64,000 nucleotides of DNA from Pogonophryne albipinna. Taxonomy: Eukaryota; Chordata; Actinopteri; Perciformes; Artedidraconidae. A program made the translations under genes and the position numbers. The notes below the pieces were generated by a model that was given only the letters and a program-made list of their open reading frames with translations, had not been told where the DNA came from and ran no database searches. Position 1 is the first letter of the stretch, and each line of letters opens with the position of its first letter. The stretch covers positions 16,963,594 to 17,027,593 of the forward strand of contig CM053259.1 of assembly GCA_028583405.1 (NCBI GenBank). Reading direction: 5' to 3'. Below are positions 43,342 to 53,800 of the stretch, in pieces.

Positions 43342-43816
43342 CAGGGGCGGTTCTAGGGGGGCAGGGGGGGGCAGTGCCCCCTAACACTGACCTCTGACCC
43401 CCCTGTGGCCCCGCTAACAATGAAAAGTTTTTTTTTTTTTTTTTAAATGTATATTTTCTGGTACTCGGTTTGCCAAAAACAGCAGGATTTTGTTGCTGTA
43501 ATGTGAGATTGTGCAGACTCCCTTATGTAAAGTAGAGATGTAACTGTTCATTGCCTTTATTTTTATATAAATATGGTGTTAGTGCAAACATTGCACTATA
43601 ACTTAAGCTGAAGCTAACAGTAATAACTATAAGATCTATCTGAAATAAATAAGTGTACTGAAACAAATACCAATAACTGTATTGCATTGTTTTCTTATGC
43701 GCAATTACTTCATACTGTCTAGTTCTCTTTTTCGTCCTGCATTTATTGTGCCCCCCTCAGAAAATAACTGGCCCCCCAGTGGCCCCCCCAGTCAAATTGG
43801 TCTAGAACCGCCACTG
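43342..43816. mobile_element. Nested hAT-like MITE (CAGGGGCGGTTCTAG)
   Basis: Left end CAGGGGCGGTTCTAG and right end the complement of CAGTGGCGGTTCTAGACC. Length 475 bp. A clear 8-bp duplication is not seen. A T-run lies at 43428-43444. Confidence 0.75.
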
Positions 43817-44614
43817 GTCAATTGTGATGTGGACTCTCATCCCAGAATTTTAAGGAAATCAGTGGGGATATTGAACAGGAAACATTTCAGTCAAGGGGCA
43901 TCATATGACAAATATAGACGGAAGAGCAACATTTATTTGAACATTTAAGTCAATGATACCATTCCTAGGTGAACTTAACATCTGTATGGAGTCAGATCAG
44001 TCTCAATATTAATAAATGCTCACAGAAGGATTCACAAATGTATTTTGCGATTTATATATAAATGACTCTCCACAACAATATCTCTCAATGCACTCATAAA
44101 TATTAATTGTTGTATATAAATGTACAAAAAATGGGCATTTAAACTGCTTTTTATTAATTCAAAGACGGCTCTGAATTAATAATCAAATATGTTTCCTTTC
44201 TTTACTACTGGATGAAATTACAAAATGTACCCATCATTTTCCTCATGCTTGTATAGCCACATAAAAGTATCAAACCAAATGCACCAGAATACAGGAAATC
44301 TATATTTTTTTCGTGGTGGGGGACCACCACACCCCCGTTAAAAATGTCCCCCCCACATTCAGGATGCTTCCTACGCCCATGATTAGTTGCATACAATAAA
44401 AAATAAACTACGCTAAATTACTGGGAACAAAATAACTGTAGTTTGTTAAATTCCCCAAGGTTGGTTAAATCAGCAAACCGGCCCTACAATTTTTTTTACC
44501 ATAAATTAAAAAAAACAGGATTGGCCCTCTATCATTTTGGAACTGCAACCAAGCAAATTATCTCTTTATATTTGGGGCGTTCTGAAGTCTGTGCAAAGAT
44601 AGAAAAGGTTCAAC

Positions 44615-44885
44615 CAGGGCCGTCCACTGTCCAACACGAGGCCCCATGCAAAGTTATATGATGAGGCCCTCTGTTTCGCGAGCATCGACAGGGCCCCCCC
44701 CTGTGGGTGCTAGTGGAGCCTCGCAGCGGGGAAACCGTGGCGCTCCACACTAATTGCACCGCATAAGCGCATAGGTGCACCGCATTTTCGGCTCAGTTGA
44801 GGCACCCTCCGCAAGATGAGGCCCCCTCCGCAAGGTGAGGCCCCACGCAGTCTGCACGATCGGCCTGTAGGGAGGGACGGCCCTG
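44615..44885. mobile_element. Short hAT MITE (CAGGGCCGTCC ends)
   Basis: Inverted CAGGGCCGTCC ends, flanked by GGTTCAAC (44607-44614) and GGTTTAAC (44886-44893), an 8-bp duplication with one difference. Contains repeated GAGGCCCC motifs. Length 271 bp, no coding. Confidence 0.85.
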
Positions 44886-44893
44886 GGTTTAAC

Positions 44894-45516
44894 CTTCAAA
44901 AAGGTTTTGACTGCTGCACAAACATCTTGTTGCCAGAAGGGGGGGATATTACTCTGACTAAAACTTCAGGCCGGGACTACTTCATAAAGTAATAAAAGTA
45001 TTGACCGAATTTTAAGTTGAGCAGATAAAATCTGAACCTCAAATGTGAAAAAACTGTCAAATAAGAAATAGCTGACTTTCTATTGGTTTAACAATATCAA
45101 CAATTTCCCAAATTGGGATCAATAAAGTACCATCTTATCTTATCTTATCCTATTTCAAATATAGTTTTTTTGTGTTTTCATGCGTTAAGCCATTTTGCCA
45201 CGCACATGTGAAGAACCAATATTTATGTCATTTTTACACCAGAATCAGAATTTGTTATGTTATGAAGCAACTTTAGGCCCTAAAATGTGATTCACTGGAG
45301 AAAAAATAATTCCTGTATTTTGGAAATGTTCCGCCTGCTCAAACCAAACATTTTTTTATAAAGAGTAAAACTCTAAAATTACCAATTAAACTTTTGTGGC
45401 AGGTGAATTCAAACTTTCGAATAGAAGAGTCTCTTTCCCTGTTGGGCTTTTCAATAAAGATAGTCTTTATTTAATTATGAGGACACCAGTAAAAAGAAAA
45501 TGGCATGATGATGCTT
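44894..45516. other. Intergenic; short LINE-tail-like stretch
   Basis: CCAAATTGGGATCAATAAAG followed by TACCATCTTATCTTATC (about 45108-45150) resembles the 3' tail of fish LINEs. Nothing else is recognised. Confidence 0.4.
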
Positions 45517-45522
45517 TTTAAT
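45517..45522 (-). terminator. ATTAAA polyadenylation signal of the Ly6 gene at 45630
   Basis: Plus-strand TTTAAT. The paralogue at 28797 has the canonical AATAAA at the corresponding position (ATGCTTTTTATTGATGCTTC), so this is a weaker variant. Confidence 0.6.
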
Positions 45523-45629
45523 GAAGCTTCGGTTTGAAAATTATCTTTGAATATATATAGTACAAAGGAGTGGACACATTAATGTTAATAATAAGATAAT
45601 AATAAGAAACAGGTCATGTAAAACTACAA

Positions 45630-47368
45630 CTACCACAAGCCCCACAGAGAGGACAGCACGGCGGCACAGAGGGCTGCAGTCACAGACAGCTGGACAGACG
45701 CAGCTCCGTTACACAGGTTAGTCGTGCAACACTGGAAGCTGCTGGTGTATCCTGCTCCCAGGATGCTGCCGGACAACGTCTTCCCACACAGATCCAAGTC
45801 CACACAGCCGCGGATGTGTAGGGTAAAAGTTCCTGTCGCATTGAACTCTGGGAGAAATGGAAACCAGAAGACGATGACAGCAAATGAAAATCAAATCTAC
45901 TTGTGTGGCAAAGTGGCAAAATACACGTGTTGTGCTCTCTTATGAAGTAAAGGTTGATTGCACACTGTAATAATGTCACTATTTGCGTTCAAGCCTCACT
46001 TTCACAACAAATAGGGCTTAATTTACACTGCATTATGTGGTGTACAAAATGTGATTGTGTCCAGCTCTTTTGGACTGAAAGTAGCAAGCACTCTATCCAA
46101 AAGTCCCATTCATTCTTGGAGCAGACACAAATCAATGCATGGATACATGATGAAAACTTCTTGGCAGAGGGGTTATAGCTTTTAATATTGTTCATGCTAT
46201 TCATTTTTGGAAATGTTTACATTAACTCTACATTACTTCTGTTGTGCTTGAGCTATTGTTGTAAGCATCTAAAGTTCCATGGCAAATCCAGAAATTAAGA
46301 AAATGTGATGAAATCCAAAGCCTTTTAAACTATTTTGTCATGTAGCAGCTGCAGTCAATATTTTGATGCTAAGTTATTATGTTTAGTTTTATTATTACAT
46401 GTTATAGTTACATTCCAACCCTTGTTAATTCACAGTAGGCCTATTATGTTTTCCTTACGTGCTTCCCCACGAAAGCAGCCCTCAGTCCCATTATTACATA
46501 CAGTGTCGCTTCCAAACAGACATCTCCCAAAAACACCAACAGGGCACTGACGGCAGGTCAGGCATTGTGCTGTTCAATGAAAAGAAGAAGACGGCATGTG
46601 AAATCAGATACAGTACAGTAACTCGCTCAACAAAATATCCTCAACATTTCTTATCTACACAGAGGTCAACTGTTCATGTGCTAGATTATAGTTCCTCAAC
46701 CAGCACTGCATTGAACAAAGCTAGTTTGTTTAATATGTATAAAATCAAAAGTGTAAAAATACAATCCGTACTGCAGGAGTCTTCAAAGGTGCATGCTAGC
46801 TGTTTTGGTCATACGATTAAGTACCAACAGACCTGAAATGTGTTGATCCTTTTGGTATTAAAAATACAAATAACTGTGTGAGGATTCTGGTGTCAGTAAT
46901 AATATGCTTCAAAACGGCTTTTAATTTCTATGCTGTTTTTGAGGCGGAACAAATAAAGCTTTATGTATCCTTGTTTATTGCCACAACATCTTGAACAGGG
47001 ACTCTTATAAAACATAATCAGGAGTACTCTGCTAGATCTGTGGCAATTAGTGCAGGACCAGACACTTATACCCGACTGACTGAATATAATTGAGCTGCAG
47101 TGCAGTGAAATCCCCTGAGACCTAATCATAAAAAGGTCCAAGCAACGGTTAAAGCTAGTTATTTAGACTAGTTATCATTAAATTACAATGTACGATTAAC
47201 ATAGACATGAAAATCACACTTAGTTGGTACAGTCAGTCAACGCTCAGTTTAAAAGACATTTTTCAACTAAGGAATAAAGGCAGCAGTCATAAAACCTGTA
47301 GTTATTCTCAACTAACCTGCGACGATGATGGCACTCAGCACAATCCCTGCTGTCCAAACGCTCTTCAT
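45630..47368 (-). CDS. Ly6/uPAR (LU) domain GPI-anchored protein, three exons
   Basis: Exons 47317-47368, 46459-46569 and 45630-45847 join in phase 1 to 126 residues. The signal peptide MKSVWTAGIVLSAIIVA is identical to that of the gene at 28972-31130 but for one residue. Exon 2 encodes AQCLTCRQCPVGVFGRCLFG and exon 3 FNATGTFTLHIRGCVDLDLC, ending in CCTTNLCNGAASVQLS and a hydrophobic tail (AALCAAVLSSLWGLW). The LU core differs much more from its paralogue than do the signal peptide and C-terminal tail. N-glycosylation sites are FNAT and NNGT. Probably a GPI-anchored surface protein; specific role unknown. Confidence 0.93.
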
Positions 47369-47722
47369 ACTTGAGGTTTAAAAAAGCAACAATTAGCTCT
47401 AAAAAAAAGTGCTGAATGGTCTAAATACCTGTTTCAGTCAAGTGAGTTTTAGTAGACTTAATGAGAAGACTCTGTTAAGACTGACAGAAAAGGTAAGGAG
47501 CAAGAATGTGGTTCATCTTGTTTGGAGTTTCTGCGTAAAGAGGAAGTCGTTGTAAACAGAAACTCAGCTTGGAGGAAAAACTCACAAACAATACATTTGA
47601 GCGTGAACACATTTATTATTAACTTTCAACATGCAGCAAAAGGTTTCAAGCAGATAAAATATAATTTTGTAGTGGCCGAAGTTTGTCGATGTTCATGAGA
47701 ATAGGACATGGACAGCAAGAAC

Positions 47723-47728
47723 TTTATT
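47723..47728 (-). terminator. Polyadenylation signal of the Ly6 gene at 47871-59676
   Basis: Plus-strand TTTATT (AATAAA on the minus strand), about 145 bp after the stop codon. It is conserved in the pseudogene copies near 31822 and 37762. Confidence 0.7.
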
Positions 47729-47870
47729 ACAGTACAATTTTAAACCATAGAGACTACAACAATGGGTTTTATACCAATAAAGGAGTGTATCCAAAGTAGG
47801 TCAATTACATTATTTCATGCGTGCATACAGAGAAAACACCCAGTCATGAATAGGATCTCTTTTGTTTCGT

Positions 47871-50800
47871 TTAAAGGCTCCATGTGCTCCAAATGGCCAT
47901 TAGGGCGGTGCCCAAAGCAGCAGTGAGAGGGATGTGGATGGATGTGGCCCCGTTACAGCGGTCTTTGCTGCAGCAGGCCCTGGTGATGGTGTATCCTGCC
48001 GTCAGGAGGGTTCCCGATTCAGTGTTGTTGCAGAGAGATAAGGGCATGCAGCCTTGATAGTGCAGGGACATAAACTGACTGATGTTGAAAGCTGAGGGAG
48101 GAAAAGTAGATCAGAGTGTGAGGTTCAAATTAATAACTCAGTGAAGAAACAACAAGTCAAAGACTGTTACTTAAAGGTCCCTTATTATACTATTTTATTA
48201 TCTATCAATAAATTATAGGTCTCAGATATATACAAAACATGTCTCTGAAGTGTTTGTGTTATGTGTTTGTGCCCTGATCAGGCGCTCCTAGTGTGATGTG
48301 TCATGTCTAGCTGTAGTTTCCTGTTATGGTTTTGTAGTCCTTATCGTTTCCCCTCCAGGTGTACCCATTTGTAATTAACCCAGGTGTGTCTTGTCTCGTC
48401 ATTACCTCATGTATAAGTATTCTGCCTTCCCCTTTGTCTGCTGCTGATCCTGTCTGTGCAGTATGTGTTCTTGTCTGTCATTACTTTATATTTCCTTTGT
48501 TCAACCATGGTGGTAATTATTAATTAAATTCTTTCTTTTGATTACTTCGGCTACCGTCTCCTTTATTATGTTGCCTTGACTCGACATTGAGCCTGCTAAC
48601 AGTCAATGGTAACGTAATATGGGGGCTCGTGCCAAACTGATTTGAGCAGGAATTTGGTGGTGGCCGCTGAGCTTAGTCCACACTTTGAATTATGGTTGAC
48701 AGTGTTGTGTGTGTGGCCCATGTTTTATACCCTCTTGGTAAATAATTCTCCAATAAGGAGCGTTTTCATCCAGCTAGGGCAGCTGGACCATTTTCTATGG
48801 TTCCTTCCTTCGCCTGGTAGACATACCGTCTATGCTGGTCGGGGTAGTAGGAAGACCCTGTCAGGCTCCTCCTAGGCCGGCGTATGTCAGCTAGTTAGTT
48901 ATATAGGGGGTCTGATAGTGAGGGATGGAAATGTTTAAGGGATGGGTTTTAGTTTTTTTTTGAACACACGACAGTTGTTAATCTCTTGCGAATAATTTTG
49001 AGTGTGGATGCTTCAGAAGGTCATACCGGTGCTCTTCTCTATTTAGTGTATAGCGGTAGGGGAGCGGTGGCCAGAGTTATTAAGAACAGACTGTACAGAC
49101 GTGTAGGGTGAAGCCGTTTTTTTTTTTTTGTGTATATGTTAATTGGTTGGTCGTATATGCTGGTGGAAGCGGGGTTGGTTCTTTAGTTTCTTCCTCCCCC
49201 GGTGCGACAGTACTAGGGCAGGTATGCCTGGGAAAGTAGGTGATTTTGTGGCTAGGCCAACGGTCGACTTGTTGGGCTTCTGCATTAAGGAGGAATTATC
49301 GGGGATAGCAGAGCATTACGGTGTCAGGCTTGCCCCGAGCATGAAAAAGCAGCAGCAGCGGTTAGCGCTGGTGGAGGCTTTGACCGCCAAGGAGGTTATG
49401 GAGTGCTCTGTGGGCAAACCTGAGGAGGAGGAGGTAGTCCCATGTGACCCGGTTTCGGAGAACCAGGTTTTGCTGAGGAAGATGGAACTAGAGTTTAAAT
49501 TCGAGCAGCTGAGACATGCAGAGCGGTTATGCGCTCGGGAAGCGGAGGAGGCAGAACGTGGGCGCGTGCATGAGCTTGAGCTTGGAAGGCTTGGGGTAGA
49601 GGCGCGGGCAGTGCATCTTGAAGCTAGGTTCGATGCTACTAGGCACCTACGTCTGGTCCCGCAATTTTCAGAGAAGGATGTTGACAAATATTTTTCTATG
49701 TTCGAAAATATAGCCACAACTCTGAAATGGCCTAATGACCAGTGGACATTACTCCTCCAGACCGCACTCACCGGGAAAGCACAACACGTTTACGCGTCAC
49801 TTTGCCCAAACACCCAGGATTACGCTGTGGTGAAGGCTGCTATCCTTAGGGCTTACGAGCTTGTGCCGGAGGCGTATATGCAGAGGTTTCCCGCTCTTAG
49901 AAAGAACAATGTGCAGACCTACGTGGAGTTTGCTTACGAGAAGGAGCTGTTGTTTGATCGTTGGTGCGCGTCGGAGAAAGTGGACACTTTGGTTAGGATG
50001 CGGGAACTCGTGCTTCTTGAGGAGTTTAAGTCCTATTGTTTGCCCGATAATGTGGCGATGTACATTAATGAACATAAGGTGACTGAGTGCTCGGTGGCTG
50101 CGAGCCTTGCGGATGAGTTTGTGTTGACGCACAAAGTGCTCTTTGACAGACCTAATTATCCCGTGCGCAGTGTGAAGAGTAGACCAAGGTGGGGCTTGGG
50201 TGACGGGCCTGTGGCCTCTGGCGGTGGCAGTGTGGGCGAGGTTGCTGAGCGGGGAATGAGGGGAGAAATGCGTGAGTGTTTCCACTGTGGTAAAAAAGGC
50301 CACATAAAGGAGAAAGACAGAGAAAAGAAGAAGGAAAAGAGCAAAGAGTGCAACAATCACAAACTGCCACCTGTACATGACATTGCAAGAGAAAACGGAG
50401 AAGTGATTTCCCCAGAGAAAGAATCTAACGAGAAGCCCAAAGCTGTTTCTGATGAAGAACTCCTCCTGAAAAAACTCAAGAAGAAAAAGAAGCACAAAGA
50501 TGGCGAGCGGGTGAAGGAGAGACACAGCAGACCCAAGATGTACCATCGCTCCAGCCAGACGGTGTGTTCAGGAGGGTCTCTGTCTCCGCCTGAGTTCCTC
50601 GGTCGGATCAATGGAAACAGCAGCAGCAGTCTACTCCACAACACCACAGCACCACATCCACACCCGGATCCCGCTACCTCTGCCTCCATTTCCTCCATGG
50701 TCAGGGACCGTGCTAGCTGCCATACAAAGACCGAGAACGGAGATGTGAAAATGCTACAGAGAGATCACAATGCAAAGGAGAAAGTAGGGGATTTGGACTA

Positions 50801-53800
50801 CCTGATCGAGACACCGGATCGTGGGCGGAAGACTCGCTTGTGTCATGTTAATATGATTAAGCCATATTATGTGAGGGAGCCTCTGGTGAATCCTATTGAC
50901 AGTATTATTGTTTCTTGTTTCCCCCATTTCGCCTTGGGGTTATGGACATAAAGTTGGGTGTGGGGGTGTTATGTGTTTGTGCCCTGATCAGGCGCTCCTA
51001 GTGTGATGTGTCATGTCTAGCTGTAGTTTCCTGTTATGGTTTTGTAGTCCTTATCGTTTCCCCTCCAGGTGTACCCATTTGTAATTAACCCAGGTGTGTC
51101 TTGTCTCGTCATTATCTCATGTATAAGTATTCTGCCTTCCCCTTTGTCTGCTGCTGATCCTGTCTGTGCAGTATGTGTTCTTGTCTGTCATTACTTTATA
51201 TTTCCTTTGTTCAACCATGGTTGTTGAGGTTTAGGATGGCAGCTTTTTCTTACGCTGCACTCGGAGAGAAATATTGGAGACGGAGACGATGAACTGTTTA
51301 GCCCTTGAGCATGATTTATTCATCTGCTTCACAGGTGATTCCTTCGCTCAGCCGAGCTAACTTAGAAGAGAACAAACATAGATCGTGTACACGTGCATCA
51401 GGTGAACACACCCTCATTTACATGTAGCACGTAATACTACAGTGCCTCACACTGGTACAATAACAGTATTACATCCCTATAGTACAGAATAGACACAATC
51501 TCTAGTCTACATACAATAACTGAGGACATATGTAAACATTTCCCTTAACACCCCCACTTGTTCTCAGGTTGCTGTACTCCAAAAATGTAAACAAAATGAA
51601 AATGTGGACCTCCTCACACATTTTAAACTCCAAAAACGATTCCTGAAAACTTCTTCAGTTTCAGCTTAGTTACAGGTTTTGTCATTATGTCTGCCACCAT
51701 CTCTTCAGTAGGGCAGTACACCAGAGTTAGTTTCCCATCCTCTACAGTTGATCTTATGAAGTGGTACTTTATGTCCACGTGCTTACACCTCTGTCTGCTT
51801 ACAGGGTTTTTGGCTAGGGCAATTGTTCCCTGGTTGTCCTCATACACTACTGTTTGTGTATATTTGTAATCATCGATACCCTCCAGTAACTGGTCTAGAT
51901 ATATACACTCTTGTATAGTTGAGGCCAGAGCCATGTATTCCGCCTCACAGGTGGAAAGTGCCACTGTAGGCTGCTTCTTACTCTTCCATGAGACGAAAGA
52001 GCTGTTCTTACTGAGGCTTACACAGTATCCTGTGGTACTGCGCCTGTCGGTGACATCAGCTGCCCAGTCGGCATCACTGTAGGCTAGTAAGCCTAGCTTC
52101 TCACTATCGTTTCTTCTGAAACACAACTCTTTCTCTATAGTGCCTCTAAGGTATCTTAACACGTGTTTCACAGTTACCCACTGCTCCTCTGTAGGCTCAG
52201 CAAAATATTGTGATAGTTTGCTCACAACAAAACTTAAATCTGGCCTTGTACATGTGGTCAGGTATATAAGGCTGCCTACCGCCTCTCTGTACATCCTGAC
52301 ATCATCCATTTTCTCTGTATAGTCAAGTTTTTGATCACAGGGTGTTTCTCTGGGTTTACAATTTTGCATGTTAAACCTCTCCAGTATCTTGTTAACATAT
52401 TTTTCCTGTGACATCTTTACACATCCATTTGACTGTTTGAAATCGATACCCAGAAAATGTTTTAGGCTGCCTAAATCTTTCATCTTAAATTTGGCAGAGA
52501 GCATCTCTTTCACTTTCTTCATTATTTTGTCATTACTAGCTGCAATGATCAGATCATCGACCCAGATGATTATTATCACCTTTCCACCTTCGGTCTCTTT
52601 GGCATAGACACAGTGGTCTGCTGGGTTCTGTGCAAAATCGTCTTCAGTTAAACAATCGTGCAAAATCTTGTTCCAATTTCTACCGGATTGTTTAAGACCA
52701 TAAAGAGATTTTTCTAGCTTACACACTAGACCCTCCCCTCTTTCTTCATAACCCTCTGGTTGTTCGATATAGATTTCATAATCTATAGGAGCGTGTAAGT
52801 ACGCTGTTTTTACATCCATCTGATGCAGTAGCAAGTCCTCCTGTGCTGCTTTCTGTAACAACACTCTTACACTCGTCAAGCTGGCCGTGGGGGAAAAAGT
52901 CTCTCCATAGTCAATCCCCATCCTCTGGCTATAGCCCTTGGCCACAAACCTTGCTTTGTACTTGTCCATTCCCTCAATATCACTTTTGATAGAGTAAACC
53001 CATTTGCCCCCCACTGTCTTTTTGCCTTTTGGCAGATTTGTCAGGGTAAATGTGTTGTTATCGTTTAATGATTTGATTTCGTCATCCATGGCTTTGACCC
53101 ACTCTCTTGAGTCAGTTGACGTCATAGCCTCCTTAAATGTCTGTGGAATGCCACATACTGCTCTGTAGCAGTAGTCTACGGTAGTATGAATCCCATCACT
53201 ATCACTGTCTTCCGTTACAAAGTCCTTTAAGTGACTTGGTTTCCTTCTGTCTCTAGTCGGGTATCTCCCACCCTCAGATTCATCATCTGTCCCACTTGGT
53301 TGTGTTTGGCTACTGTCGTCAGACATAGTTACTGGACTGTCACTTTGTGCACTAGTCTCTTTAGCATTCTCTGTGCTCTCATGTATCTCCTGTGTGACCC
53401 TGCTAGCCCTAGGCTGCCTCACACTGTCTTTTGTCATCATTTGGGTCTGACCCAAATGTCTGTGTCTCCACAGTTACCTTGTTTACAAACTTGACTAGCC
53501 TGTGCTTTAGTACTTTCTCAGTATCTGGGTGATAGACCAAATACGCGGGGCTGTTCTTGTCATAACCCACAAAACGCCCCTGATCACACCTGGAATCAAG
53601 TTTTCCTTTGTCCTGTTTGTATGTGTAACATACAGACCCAAACTTCTGCATTGTAGAGACGTTAGGCTTTTTATCTGTCAGCATCTGGTAAGGGGTTTGT
53701 CCTGTACGCCTGTTAAAACATCTGTTACGTACTATGGCTGCTGTTTGGACTGCGTAGTTCCATAACTGTTTTGGTAGTTGACTTTCAGTTAGCATACACC

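Larger units (their letters stand above)
41181..44381. mobile_element. Composite hAT-like element (CATGGGCGT ends)
   Basis: Left end CATGGGCGTCGCAGCC and right end the complement of CATGGGCGTAGGAAGC; perfect 8-bp duplication ATTAGTTG at 41173-41180 and 44382-44389. Just inside both ends are runs of the GTCCCCCCCAC type. Two other elements are nested within it (41203-42162 and 43342-43816). No transposase is recognised. Confidence 0.85.

Noticed and set aside
45680..45979. 99-codon minus frame over the last exon of a Ly6 gene
   Set aside because: It is out of frame with the LU cysteines; the exon 45630-45847 in phase 1 gives the proper domain.
48257..48619. Treating this as a solo LTR
   Set aside because: A matching LTR exists at 50967, split by copia, and the GTTTG duplication encloses the whole unit.
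49797..50546. Antisense open frame of 249 codons opposite the gag ORF
   Set aside because: Shadow of the sense frame, which contains clear capsid and knuckle motifs.
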